A DNA stretch of 40,743 nt. It comes from Spirochaetota bacterium. GTDB taxonomy: Bacteria; Spirochaetota; UBA4802; UBA5550. The notes below the pieces were generated by a model. The model did not search any database, was not told the DNA's origin, and was given only the letters and a program-made list of their open reading frames with translations. Positions 25,343-33,991 of the stretch are shown here, piece by piece; position 1 is the stretch's first letter; every line of letters begins with the position of its first letter. The stretch spans positions 1-40,743 of the forward strand of contig JAFGJX010000088.1 in the NCBI GenBank assembly GCA_016928865.1. The letters run 5' to 3'. The position numbers and the translations under genes were made by a program.

Positions 25343-26041
25343 CTATAATAATAATTCCCGTATAACGGGATACGCCCTGATCGAGTAATAGAGCGCCGCG
25401 GCATGAAGGGCGGAACCGGCAAGAACAAAAAGATGAAAGATGCCGTGAAAACCAATCAACCCGGGCTTCGGGTCCGGCCGTTTCAGCGCGTATATTATAC
25501 CCCCGATCCCGTACAGCAACAGTCCCGCAACCAGCATCGCCTTCATCAAAGTGATGGGAACCGCATTCTCCGGTATAACATCGACAGAATCCCAGAGCAG
25601 GTACATGGGAACGAGGGCTGCAAGGCACAGGGGCGCGTATATCACGACATTGAGCCAGTTCGGCGTTACCACGTATCGCAGTTTCACCGCCATGCCGAAG
25701 AACGCAAACAGCCACACGGCAGCCAGGACCCCCCACAGTATCCCTCCCTGCGCGAAGATGTACATCGGCCCCACATAGGAGCCGGCCATCATAAAAAATA
25801 TCGCGCAGTGGTCCAGCTTGAGCCATATGCTCTCCCCGGCTTCATCAAGCTTGTTCGCATGGTGCATGAAGCTTGAGGCATACAGAATAATATACGAGAT
25901 CCCGGTAACGCTTACCGCGACCGCCAGAAACGCATCAACATCTATTGAGAGGACAAAAAAAACAACGGTCATCAGAACACCGCCGATACAACCGGCAAGA
26001 TGCGTCAATGAATTAAACAGCTCATTCTTGTGTATATGCAT
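25343..26041 (-). CDS. Hemolysin III / PAQR-family membrane protein (copy 2)
   Basis: A 232-residue protein with about seven membrane helices. Family motifs are ASSFMHHANK (Ser and His), LDHCAIFFMMAGSY (Asp) and the C-terminal IGFHGIFHLFVLAGSALHAA (paired His). I chose the ATG at 26041 because AGGTGG sits five bases upstream on the coding strand. An in-frame ATG 13 codons earlier has no such site. It is clearly diverged from the copy at 16235-16873, so this is an old paralog or a separate acquisition. The function of bacterial members is unsettled. Confidence 0.9.
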   Translation of the reverse strand: MHIHKNELFNSLTHLAGCIGGVLMTVVFFVLSIDVDAFLAVAVSVTGISYIILYASSFMHHANKLDEAGESIWLKLDHCAIFFMMAGSYVGPMYIFAQGGILWGVLAAVWLFAFFGMAVKLRYVVTPNWLNVVIYAPLCLAALVPMYLLWDSVDVIPENAVPITLMKAMLVAGLLLYGIGGIIYALKRPDPKPGLIGFHGIFHLFVLAGSALHAAALYYSIRAYPVIRELLL

Positions 26042-26440
26042 TTCCGCCACCTGAAAATGATGCCACTGGCTTTTTTTCAAATAAAAATTCGACTGTCAAT
26101 TATTTTACATGGCCGGCAATCATTCCTGATGGAAGGCCATTCCTGGCATGATGAATGATATACAATAAAATATATTAATAAGCCCGCCATATGTCTGCCA
26201 ATTACGATATAAAAATCGACAACAAATTGACTTGACAGATGTTGTATAATATATTTTTAATATTATAGTCTCCACAAATAATCATAGGCGGGTTTAAACG
26301 TACAGCATATGGCAATACTGGCTATATGCGCACGCAGGCGTATTTCCGAAAGGGGAATCAGCGCGAATATGCTTTCGTGTATCAGAGTAGCATAATGTCG
26401 CTTCCTTCGAAATATTGCATAATAGCGCGGAAGGAGCATC
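26042..26440. other. 399-bp AT-rich divergent intergenic region
   Basis: No gene is seen. It separates the divergent PAQR and phosphatase genes and should hold both promoters. TTGACA (26232) and a perfect TATAAT (26245-26250) occur, but only 7 bp apart. TATTAT follows at 26261. No pair with normal spacing was convincing. The last 150 bp form a GC-richer leader ending in AAGGAG before the start at 26441. Confidence 0.4.
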
Positions 26441-28393
26441 ATGTGCAACGCTACTGAAACAGAAAAGATACTGGTAATCGACGACCAGGTCATCAATGTC
26501 GATTACTACAGATCCCGTCTGAGCTCTGCCGGCTATTCCGTGATAACCACGACCAGCGGTGCGGAGGGAGTTGAGCTTTTCAGGAATGAACATCCCGACC
26601 TGGTGCTGATGGACGTGGTCATGCCGGTCATGGACGGCTTTGAAGCGGCCCATCTGATGCGCGCCGCCCCTGAATCACGGCACATTCCCATACTCTTCAT
26701 CACGGCAGAGGTTTCCGACACCGCGTCCAGGGTGAAAGCGCTGGACAGCGAGGCAAACGATTTCATCGTAAAACCGATTGACGACGCCGAGCTCCTTTCG
26801 CGGATAAAGGCGTCGCTCCGCATGAAGAAGCTCTACGACGAGCTGCGCATGGCGGAGATCAGGCTCCAGAAAAGCGAGACACGGTACCGGAACATCATCG
26901 AGAGCATGGAAGAAGGATACTTCGAGACCGATGTCGGCGGCAGCCTGACATTTTTCAACGAATCGGTCGTCAGGATCCTGCGCATCCCGCGCGACAGGCT
27001 GCCCGGCATGAACAACCGGGATTACATGACCATCCGGACCGCGAAAAAAATCTATGCAATATTCAATCAGATCTACCGGACCGGTGCGACATCCGAATTT
27101 TTCGACTGCGAGATCATCCGGGGAGACGGAAGCATCGGAGTCCTTGAGATATCCGCCGGGCTGCTGCGCAACGCCGGCGGCGCTCCGTCGGGTTTTCACG
27201 GGGTGGTCAGGGACGTCACCGAAAAGAAGAGATCGGAAAAAGAGATTCTGATAAAGAGCTATGCCATCGAGAAATCGATGAACGCGATAGCCATTACCGA
27301 GCCGGGCGGAGGATTTACCTTCGTCAATAATTCCTTTCTCACCATGTGGGGCTTCTCCGACGCGGCATCGCTCCTGGGCAAAACAATACTCCAGTGCTGC
27401 CACCAGGAAAACCATGAAGACCTGTTGAACGTCTTCGAGGTGCTCGAAGAGATCGGCAGCTGGGTCGGCGAATTGCATCTTAAAAAGACGGACGGCTCTC
27501 CCCTCTATGCGATCCTCTCCGCCTCCATGATCAAAAATGATAAGAACGAAACCATAGGCATCATCCTGTCGTTCGTCGACATCACCCTGCGCAAGAAGGC
27601 GGATCACGCGCTCAAGGAAAACCACCGCATCATCAGCAAAAGACACAAGGATATAGAACGTGGCCTCAAGGTGGCGCAGCTGACGCTGCGGGACATCATG
27701 AACCAGCAGGTTCCCTCCATAGACTCGATGGCCATTGATTTCCGGTACAACCCGATGGAAAAGCTGGGAGGCGATTTCTTCTGCTTCTACCCCTATCTCA
27801 AAGACTCCTTCGGCATCTTCATCTGCGACGTTTCGGGACACGGCGTCGCCTCCTCGCTCTACCTGTCGCTGCTCAAATCGATAACGGACAGACTCGCGGT
27901 AAAGTTCGGACAGACGCCGGTGCGGTTCATCACCCAGCTGAACTCCGAGCTGTTCGGGCGCATGTCGTCCTATTTCATTACCGGAATATACGGCCTGCTC
28001 ACGAGGCAGAAACGATCGCATGATTTCATGTTTTCATTTACAAACGGAGGCCACCCCGGCCCCATTGTGGCCCGGAAAAACGGCGACGTGTCGCTCAACA
28101 TGGGGAAGAGCACGCTGATCGGCATAAGCGATGACATCGCCTTTGACTCGACCTCGGTCCGGCTGGCGCCTGGGGACAGGCTGTTCCTCTATACGGACGG
28201 GATTCCGGAGACGGCGAACAGGCAGAAGGACATGATCGGTTATGACGACACACTCCTTGATCTGTTCAAAACGACCGGCAAAGAATCTCTCGGGGAAAAG
28301 CTTGACAGCATTATGAAGCGCGTCGGCGATTTCAGGGACGGCGCCGACATGACCGACGACACCCTCATTATCGGGTTTGAAGTGTTACAATAA
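26441..28393 (+). CDS. Response regulator: REC-PAS-PAS-PP2C (SpoIIE/RsbU-type) phosphatase
   Basis: A 650-residue soluble protein. A receiver domain (about 8-125) has Asp14-Asp15, phospho-acceptor Asp58 (LMDVVMP) and Lys111 (IVKPID). Two PAS domains follow (about 145-265 and 266-385), the first ending VVRDVTEKK and the second VDITLRKK, then a short coiled segment and a PP2C-type phosphatase domain (about 405-650). Its metal-binding aspartates are present: GGDFFCF (Asp445), ICDVSGHG (Asp463), YTDGIPE (Asp586) and ADMTDDTLI. Such proteins dephosphorylate anti-sigma-factor antagonists in partner-switching stress pathways. No kinase, antagonist or sigma factor is adjacent, so the partner is elsewhere. 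AAGGAG four bases before the ATG supports the start. Confidence 0.93.
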   Translation: MCNATETEKILVIDDQVINVDYYRSRLSSAGYSVITTTSGAEGVELFRNEHPDLVLMDVVMPVMDGFEAAHLMRAAPESRHIPILFITAEVSDTASRVKALDSEANDFIVKPIDDAELLSRIKASLRMKKLYDELRMAEIRLQKSETRYRNIIESMEEGYFETDVGGSLTFFNESVVRILRIPRDRLPGMNNRDYMTIRTAKKIYAIFNQIYRTGATSEFFDCEIIRGDGSIGVLEISAGLLRNAGGAPSGFHGVVRDVTEKKRSEKEILIKSYAIEKSMNAIAITEPGGGFTFVNNSFLTMWGFSDAASLLGKTILQCCHQENHEDLLNVFEVLEEIGSWVGELHLKKTDGSPLYAILSASMIKNDKNETIGIILSFVDITLRKKADHALKENHRIISKRHKDIERGLKVAQLTLRDIMNQQVPSIDSMAIDFRYNPMEKLGGDFFCFYPYLKDSFGIFICDVSGHGVASSLYLSLLKSITDRLAVKFGQTPVRFITQLNSELFGRMSSYFITGIYGLLTRQKRSHDFMFSFTNGGHPGPIVARKNGDVSLNMGKSTLIGISDDIAFDSTSVRLAPGDRLFLYTDGIPETANRQKDMIGYDDTLLDLFKTTGKESLGEKLDSIMKRVGDFRDGADMTDDTLIIGFEVLQ

Positions 28394-28422
28394 TCAGCAT
28401 GAAATCGAAATAAGCCTTGCTC

Positions 28423-28614
28423 CTATGTGTTGCCGCCCCCCATCAGTTTCGGATCGATGTTCCCCGACCCCCCGCATTCAGGCGTATAACAGGTGACATC
28501 GGTAAAGGCGCAGGTCTGCTTGCATCCCGGGCACTGTTCGGGCGGCTCCGTCAGCTGCACCGTGTACCCGCATAACGAACATTTCCACCAGCGTTCGGTC
28601 TTTCTCTTTTTCAT
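28423..28614 (-). CDS. Rubredoxin-like Cys-rich small protein
   Basis: A 63-residue protein with WKCSLCGY and CPGCKQ, two CxxC knuckles spaced as in rubredoxin-like domains of rubrerythrins, which bind iron or zinc. Three more cysteines follow (CAF, TCY and ECGG), beyond the usual four. GGAGG four bases before the ATG is a strong start. It is 33 bp downstream of a ferritin-like gene, so together they may reconstitute a split rubrerythrin that detoxifies peroxide. Confidence 0.8.
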   Translation of the reverse strand: MKKRKTERWWKCSLCGYTVQLTEPPEQCPGCKQTCAFTDVTCYTPECGGSGNIDPKLMGGGNT

Positions 28615-28647
28615 AATACCTCCTCTGCAGATGGCGCTCGCTTACTG

Positions 28648-29124
28648 TCATTTCCCCAGCGCCAGGAGCTCCCCGCCGATCAGCTTGATATGGTTTTTCT
28701 CCTCGTCGATGATGGCGTCTATCTTCTCTTTGCCGAGTTTCTCCGGCACGAGGTCCTTCATGCCCAGGTAAAAGACGATCGAATCCTTCTCCGCGCCAAG
28801 GGCGCTCATGAGGATGCTTTTTATCGAGGACATGTCGATCTGCTTCTCATAAAATACGCGCAGGTCCGCCAGTGCCTTCAGGTACTGAGCTGACTCATCC
28901 ATCGGATCGAACACCGTCGCCCCCTTTTCCCCGCCTGCGAGATCCGCCCGCATGGCGGCAAAAATCTTTTTATGGTCAACCTCCATGGCGGACAGCTCAG
29001 TTAAAAGCTTTTTATAGTGTTCGTCCGTTACGGCCTCCGAAGCCTTCTGGTAAAACAGCGCGCCGTTTTCCTCGATCTGTTCGGCAATCTGAAAAATATC
29101 GTCAGCATTGAAATCAAAAGCCAT
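28648..29124 (-). CDS. Ferritin-like (rubrerythrin-type) di-iron protein
   Basis: A 158-residue all-helical protein with the carboxylate/His pattern of ferritin-like di-iron proteins: AEQIEENGALFY, AMEVDHKKIF (ExxH), ALGAEKDSIVFY and IIDEEKNHIKLI (ExxH). It lacks the C-terminal rubredoxin domain of classical rubrerythrin, and a separate rubredoxin-like gene follows in the same operon. A role in peroxide or oxygen protection, or in iron handling, is inferred. GGAGGGGAG precedes the ATG. Confidence 0.88.
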   Translation of the reverse strand: MAFDFNADDIFQIAEQIEENGALFYQKASEAVTDEHYKKLLTELSAMEVDHKKIFAAMRADLAGGEKGATVFDPMDESAQYLKALADLRVFYEKQIDMSSIKSILMSALGAEKDSIVFYLGMKDLVPEKLGKEKIDAIIDEEKNHIKLIGGELLALGK

Positions 29125-29256
29125 GCCACTCCCCTCCTCTGCCCTGTCATTACAGAATACGCCGTCTGTACGGACACGCCCGATGTCCGCTGAATAGATT
29201 GTAACGATGTCTTTTATTTGTCAATGACTATACGGGGCCGCGCATGCTTGAGTCGA

Positions 29257-30030
29257 TCAGTCAAGTCCGCCGCAGAAGGCGTCCACGTTTCTGCCGATCA
29301 CATCGTGATTGTAGCCGCCCTCAAGCAGGGCGTATCGACGCCCGGCGCACAGCCGCGTGGAATGCTCCTTCATCAGGCGGCCCAGGGCCGCATAATCCTC
29401 CGGATAAAGAAGATTTCCCCAGTCGTCAACGCCCTGGTCGAAGCCGGCCGATGCCACGAAGATATCTATGTTATGGAGGTCCCTCATGTATTCCTCCACC
29501 TCGGCGATATACTCGCCGGGCTCCCGCGCCATCGGGTTCAGGATCGACACCCGGAAGCCGTCACCCCTGTTTTCCAGGATGTTTATGTTCCCGTCTCCGG
29601 TGTGAAGGTCGAAATCGAGTACAAAGGCCGATCCGATCTTCCCCTCCGCGCGCAGCCTGAGAAGGCTGATGCTGATATTGTTGAAAAAGCAGAACCCCCA
29701 GCATGAATCGGCCGAGGCGTGGTGCCCCGGCGGACGTATCACGGCGAAGGAAGGAGCGCCCGCGTACGCCCGCTCTGCCGCGAGAATCGCGCCGCCTGCG
29801 GCGAGGGAGGCAAGCTCGTACAGCCGCCGGTTCCCCTTTATGCGCTGCAGATGGGACGCGCTGTGGGCGCGCAGGATGTCCTCGTCGGAAGCCGGCCCGG
29901 GCCTGATTATTTCATACCGGTCCTTCCTTGATGACAGGACCTCCATGATGCCCTCCATCCGCCCCGGCGCGGCCGCCGGATCGCCGGCATACTCGGAATC
30001 GTAAAACGTTTCGTGAAACACAATTTTCAT
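29257..30030 (-). CDS. Histone-deacetylase-family amidohydrolase
   Basis: A 257-residue member of the arginase/HDAC fold family. It has IRPPGHHA (catalytic His pair), GFCFFNNISIS, the zinc site VLDFDLHTGDG (Asp and His ligands), SAGFD (third ligand) and EGGYN near the end. Bacterial members deacetylate polyamines, acetoin-related or other N-acetyl substrates, and this substrate is unknown. The usual HHG is HTG here. I placed the start at ATG 30030, which has GGAGGTG at ideal spacing and begins MKIVFHE. The open frame reaches 30093 but overlaps rmuC. It is 31 bp downstream of rmuC. Confidence 0.9.
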   Translation of the reverse strand: MKIVFHETFYDSEYAGDPAAAPGRMEGIMEVLSSRKDRYEIIRPGPASDEDILRAHSASHLQRIKGNRRLYELASLAAGGAILAAERAYAGAPSFAVIRPPGHHASADSCWGFCFFNNISISLLRLRAEGKIGSAFVLDFDLHTGDGNINILENRGDGFRVSILNPMAREPGEYIAEVEEYMRDLHNIDIFVASAGFDQGVDDWGNLLYPEDYAALGRLMKEHSTRLCAGRRYALLEGGYNHDVIGRNVDAFCGGLD

Positions 30031-30061
30031 CGCATCACCTCCAGCAGGGGCCGGGAAGTCT

Positions 30062-31456
30062 TCAGGCGTTCCCCCCCCGCGGTTCACCCTCAATTAAATC
30101 CCTGTCGTCAGGCTCTTCCTCGATTTCCTCCTCGAAATCGATCATGCCGGCCGTATCGGACGCCGGAAGCTCCTGCACCTTCTTCAGCTTTTTCTCTATG
30201 GTGCGCGATTTCTTTGAGGCGGATTCGATGGTATTGCTCGCCTCCTGAAGCTTCTTGTGCGTCTTGTCCAGAAGGTCGCCGAACCTGCCGAATTCCGTCT
30301 TGACCGCGCCCAGTAGCTTCCATACCTCGCTCGAACGCTGTTCGATGGCGAGGGTGCGAAATCCCATCTGGAGGCTGTTCAACAGCGCCGCCAGCGTGGT
30401 GGGACCAGCGACCACGATCCGGTATTCTCTCTGCAGCACATCGCACAGCCCCGCGCGCCGTATCACCTCTGCGTACAGCCCCTCGGTGGGAAGATACATT
30501 ATGGCAAAATCCGTCGTTCCCGGCGGGTCTATATATTTTTCCCGGATGGTCTTGCCCTCGCTTCTGATCACCGCCTCCAGGCGTCGCGCCGCGTCTTCCG
30601 CCATGGCGGGATCGGCCCTGTCCTGGGCCTCCACGAGCCGCTGGTAGTCTTCCTGGGGAAATTTTGCGTCGATGGGAAGCCATACGACGTCGTCCCTGTC
30701 GCTGCTGCGGCCCGGCAGCCTGATAGCGAATTCGACCCTGTCAGCGCTCCGTTTTTTGGTGGCCACGTTCTGCTCATACTGCTCGGGAGCGAGCACCTGC
30801 TCGAGGAGGATGCCGAGCTGGATCTCGCCCCAGACCCCCCGGGTCTTTACGTTCGTCAGCACGTTCTTGAGGTCCCCCACGCTCGTAGCGAGCGTCTTCA
30901 TCTCACCGAGACCGCGGTACACCATCTCCAGGCGCTCGCTCACGATCCTGAACGACTCCCCGAGCCGTTTTTCAAGCGTTGACTGGAGCTTCTCGTCAAC
31001 AGTCACCCGCATCTGGTCGAGCTTTTTCGCATTGTCCTCCTGGAGGTGCCTGATACGCTCTTCGATGGTCCGCCTCATGTTCTCCATTTTCTGCTCGTTT
31101 GTGTTCGTCAGATTGAGCAGATGCTTTGAAAACGAGTCCAGCAGGCCCCTGTTGCCGGAAAAGGCCTCGTTCATATTTTTCACTATTGAATCCCCGAACA
31201 CCCGGAGGGTGTTCATCAGCTCCTCGCGGGAATCCTTCGAGCTCTTTCCCGCTTCAAGCCTGTTCTGAGAGATCTCGTTCCTGATGCCCGACTCGGTGCC
31301 CTTGATCAATTTTTCGAAATAATCAAGCGCGGTCTGAAACTGGCCCAGCATGTTCGCGTTGCTCGCTTTCGACGCCCGGTACGAGAAATAGGTGTTAAGT
31401 AAAAGAATGGCAAGGCCGGCGGCGCTGACAACAAGCAGTATAAGCGTAATATTCAT
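30062..31456 (-). CDS. rmuC: DNA recombination protein RmuC family
   Basis: A 464-residue protein with an N-terminal membrane anchor (about residues 4-20), a long coiled coil (about 55-195) and the conserved RmuC domain (about 200-400), containing TRGVWGEIQLGILLEQVL, LPIDAKFP, TTDFAIMYLPTEGLYAE and LLNSLQMGFRTLAIE. RmuC limits recombination at inverted repeats in E. coli, and the core has a nuclease-like fold. The acidic C-terminal tail is typical of the family. ATG 31456, with GGAGG seven bases upstream, is preferred to the TTG one codon earlier. Confidence 0.95.
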   Translation of the reverse strand: MNITLILLVVSAAGLAILLLNTYFSYRASKASNANMLGQFQTALDYFEKLIKGTESGIRNEISQNRLEAGKSSKDSREELMNTLRVFGDSIVKNMNEAFSGNRGLLDSFSKHLLNLTNTNEQKMENMRRTIEERIRHLQEDNAKKLDQMRVTVDEKLQSTLEKRLGESFRIVSERLEMVYRGLGEMKTLATSVGDLKNVLTNVKTRGVWGEIQLGILLEQVLAPEQYEQNVATKKRSADRVEFAIRLPGRSSDRDDVVWLPIDAKFPQEDYQRLVEAQDRADPAMAEDAARRLEAVIRSEGKTIREKYIDPPGTTDFAIMYLPTEGLYAEVIRRAGLCDVLQREYRIVVAGPTTLAALLNSLQMGFRTLAIEQRSSEVWKLLGAVKTEFGRFGDLLDKTHKKLQEASNTIESASKKSRTIEKKLKKVQELPASDTAGMIDFEEEIEEEPDDRDLIEGEPRGGNA

Positions 31457-31677
31457 CAAGAGTCCTCCGGAATAACGTCTTTTCTAATTAGACAAGCGGT
31501 TGAATTAAATTCAACCAGTTTTTAGATATTATAATGTACATGTTGCAAATCTTCATTTTACCTGGGTCTAAAGGGAGCGAGCCCCCTATGAAGCCCCGCC
31601 AGGGGATCCCTGCGAGCGCGGGACGCACGTTTCGCAACAAGTCTAATGTATTAACGCAATATTAATTATAATAATAT

Positions 31678-31716
31678 AAAACCACCCATGACAGATAGCG
31701 TCATGGGTGGTTTTTT
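31678..31716. terminator. Bidirectional terminator after the amidase gene
   Basis: A perfect 13-bp stem, AACCACCCATGAC (31680-31692) / GTCATGGGTGGTT (31700-31712), with a 7-base loop, preceded by A and followed by T runs. On the minus strand it starts just after the amidase stop at 31722. The rest of the 31457-31721 gap holds no gene; a GC-rich stretch at 31560-31640 with small dyads (CCCCGCCAGGGG) is unexplained. Confidence 0.88.
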
Positions 31717-31721
31717 CCCGG

Positions 31722-33092
31722 TTACAAGGGCATTTGTAAATGAGCCATATGGCGCTCAACATACTCCCGGATGGCATCATAATAAGCACGCGCCGCCGTC
31801 CGCACCCGCGCAGGCACCTTCCCCGCCGCAATCTCTTCAAGGCGGAGGGCCTCCTCCATATTGTTCTGAAGCACCGGTTCGCCCAGGCACAGGACGCCGC
31901 GCACCAGTCTGGTCATCCTGAAATTTCGGGCATACACGCCCGCTTTGCAGAGGCCCGTGTGAAACGAAAAGGGGAACGAGTCGCGTGCCGGAGGGAGATC
32001 GAGATAACTCCGGAAGTTGTCGACCACGTATTTCGAGTAGCGCGCGGAATTCTCCAGGTCCGGCGATATGATCAGGCGCAGAAACTCTATACGCGATTCG
32101 ATGCAGTCAAGCTCACCGCGAAGAAAACATCCCGGGACGTACGCACAGCAGAAATTACGGTCGACTACCGGTATTGAACCGATGACTTCCTCGATATCCT
32201 TCAGCCGCTTATCACACGACCCGGCACGAGCAGCGATATTCTTGATCCTCAGGTATTTGCTCCGGAAACCGGTATTGTCATCATACGCGTTAAAATGCGC
32301 CAGCACGGTTATATGCGGGTGAAACGCGTTGATCATCCGCGCGCGATGGGGCATCTCGTATTCACTGTTGAAAAATCGGTAGCGCTCCCGTTCGTCCGCG
32401 CCGCGCAGAAGGAGCCTGGCCTTCTCCTCGCTGACAAGGCCCTCATTCAGCTTTTCCTCAACAGCCCGCCGCACATCCCTTCGCTGCCACACGTCAAACG
32501 GGACCGGGTATACCTGGCGATTTCTCTCGCGGGTAAGCATGACAGTGGCGCCGTCATTTTCGAGCATCTCCCTCAGTTCCTTTGCCATGGCGAGGTTCAG
32601 GGCAGCCTCGTAAAAGCGTATCACCCGGCCGTCCTGAGACTGCAGGGACATGAACTTTCCCTCACGTATCGCCTCTTCCATGGAGCCGGCGTTGTGACCG
32701 GGATCTATCGCGACGCGCAGGCCCTCGAGCGGCTTTACACTCCTGGCATCGTACATGAAGCTTGGATCGTCCTTCGACATGACCGAGGCGATAAAATCAC
32801 GCGTGAAGCGTGCATCTCCCTTCGTGCGATAGGCTTCTTGTATCTCGCGGTCATCCAGGACGCGGAACATTCTGATAAACACGTCATATTCATCTTTATA
32901 GATCCTGCATTCTACCCTTCCCGTATTTTTATCCTCCTGTGATGCGAACATCGCCACGGAGTTCTTATCAATAGTGAAAAATTGTTTCAGAGAATCATCA
33001 CCCATCAGCAGTTTAAGACGACCCTTCCGCTCATCACACCCCGTCAGGCATAGAGCCAGGGCTATAATTACCGGGACCACCGAATTTCTCAT
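31722..33092 (-). CDS. N-acetylmuramoyl-L-alanine amidase (Amidase_3) lipoprotein
   Basis: A 456-residue protein with a lipoprotein signal (LALCLTGC, Cys19). A less conserved N-terminal region (20-120) precedes the zinc amidase domain: VAIDPGHNAG (His133), FYEAALNLAMAKEL (Glu162), VLAHFNA (His266) and LCLGEPVLQNN (Glu405, the usual catalytic position). The segment between the second and third zinc ligands (about 190-250) is longer than in AmiC-type enzymes, and there are several extra cysteines (293-330). The enzyme would cut the amide bond between MurNAc and the stem peptide in the periplasm. GGAG six bases before the ATG supports the start. Confidence 0.85.
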   Translation of the reverse strand: MRNSVVPVIIALALCLTGCDERKGRLKLLMGDDSLKQFFTIDKNSVAMFASQEDKNTGRVECRIYKDEYDVFIRMFRVLDDREIQEAYRTKGDARFTRDFIASVMSKDDPSFMYDARSVKPLEGLRVAIDPGHNAGSMEEAIREGKFMSLQSQDGRVIRFYEAALNLAMAKELREMLENDGATVMLTRERNRQVYPVPFDVWQRRDVRRAVEEKLNEGLVSEEKARLLLRGADERERYRFFNSEYEMPHRARMINAFHPHITVLAHFNAYDDNTGFRSKYLRIKNIAARAGSCDKRLKDIEEVIGSIPVVDRNFCCAYVPGCFLRGELDCIESRIEFLRLIISPDLENSARYSKYVVDNFRSYLDLPPARDSFPFSFHTGLCKAGVYARNFRMTRLVRGVLCLGEPVLQNNMEEALRLEEIAAGKVPARVRTAARAYYDAIREYVERHMAHLQMPL

Positions 33093-33991
33093 CGATCACT
33101 CCATTACCATGGGATTCACGTTCGGCAACATGTATAAAATCGCATATTAATCCTGATACTAGCACCAACGCACTCGTTTAGTCAATCCGATTCATGTGCA
33201 AGATCAAAATTCAGGTCCATTCTGGAACAACAGAAAGATGCGACTCAAGCATGCGGACACATCCGTGCAAAACCATCATGCATATAACCTTCATTATTCA
33301 ATCAGCCTATGCGTAATGCCTGTTGGACGTACCCCCACAAGCCTAACATGCTATTTTTCCCGGAAACATTCCGGATCTCCTGCTGATAGTAATAATGAAT
33401 ATTCAAAATGCATGGAGAATCCGATATGTTGAGATTATTGGCGTGATTAGAGATGATCCAGTTCTGATCTGTGAGAAAATTATATAGTTCTTTTGAACCC
33501 ATGGGGCTGCATTGATATTTAACTGGTAATATTATCTCAAAAAAATGATAATTTATTTAAATACCCAGATATTTTATAGCTGTCGATTGTATACAATCGA
33601 CAATAAATATACTTAACTTGAACCGATAACTATCTGTCAGTACCTGGAGCGCTTGATTACTATATTATATATCAAGTGTAGCCCTTTTGTGATACATCAG
33701 ACAATTGCCAGACAATGGTCTCTTTATTTTATATATATTAATCATCATTATTTAACATTATATCAATATGAATGAATTATTATACAAAACTACGTGAAAT
33801 ATCTGGAAACATATTGACAAGTGGCATTATTAATTAACAATATCACAATTTGCTTCAAATTTAAATGACATAATATGAAACTGAATTGAAACATGAGAAA
33901 AATAACACATAAAAATAAAAAAATAAATACCGCCCAGACGGTTTACGTAAATGATTCAAAATTTACTTCATCCAGGGGCAGGGTATAATCC
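33093..33991. other. 899-bp AT-rich region without a convincing gene
   Basis: Short frames here (for example 33196-33432 plus and 33302-33502 minus) overlap each other, lack ribosome binding sites and resemble nothing I know. The AT content is well above the flanking genes. Contents noted are a perfect 22-bp palindrome (33581-33602), CCGATAACTAT (33623-33633; the reverse complement of a box in the 6185-6330 repeats), CTTGAT/ATCAAG arms (33652-33676), a TTGACA at 33814 without a good -10, and TTTACGTAAA (33942-33951). It probably holds the promoters of the amidase gene and of the operon at 33992. Confidence 0.5.
33581..33602. promoter_or_regulatory. Perfect 22-bp palindrome, GntR-type operator candidate
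   Basis: Half-site TGTCGATTGTA is followed without a gap by its exact reverse complement TACAATCGACA. The core ATTGTATACAAT resembles operators of FadR/GntR-family regulators. It lies 390 bp upstream of the operon at 33992. No GntR gene is in the window. Confidence 0.55.

Noticed and set aside
26675..28021. 448-codon open frame antisense to the REC-PAS-PAS-PP2C gene
   Set aside because: The sense strand encodes four intact conserved domains. The antisense product shows no family motif and reflects high-GC codon bias.
31560..31640. GC-rich stretch with small dyads as an RNA gene or mobile remnant
   Set aside because: The dyads are short (4-5 bp) and no known RNA or element signature could be recognised. 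Kept only as a note in the intergenic description.
33196..33502. Two short overlapping frames in the AT-rich gap as genes
   Set aside because: No ribosome binding site, no recognised motif, opposite overlapping frames and composition typical of non-coding DNA.
33962..33989. TTTACT-N16-TATAAT, promoter-like, just before the PaaK-like gene
   Set aside because: Its transcription start would fall about four bases inside the gene after the ATG at 33992, and the region also serves as the ribosome binding site. Likely coincidence.
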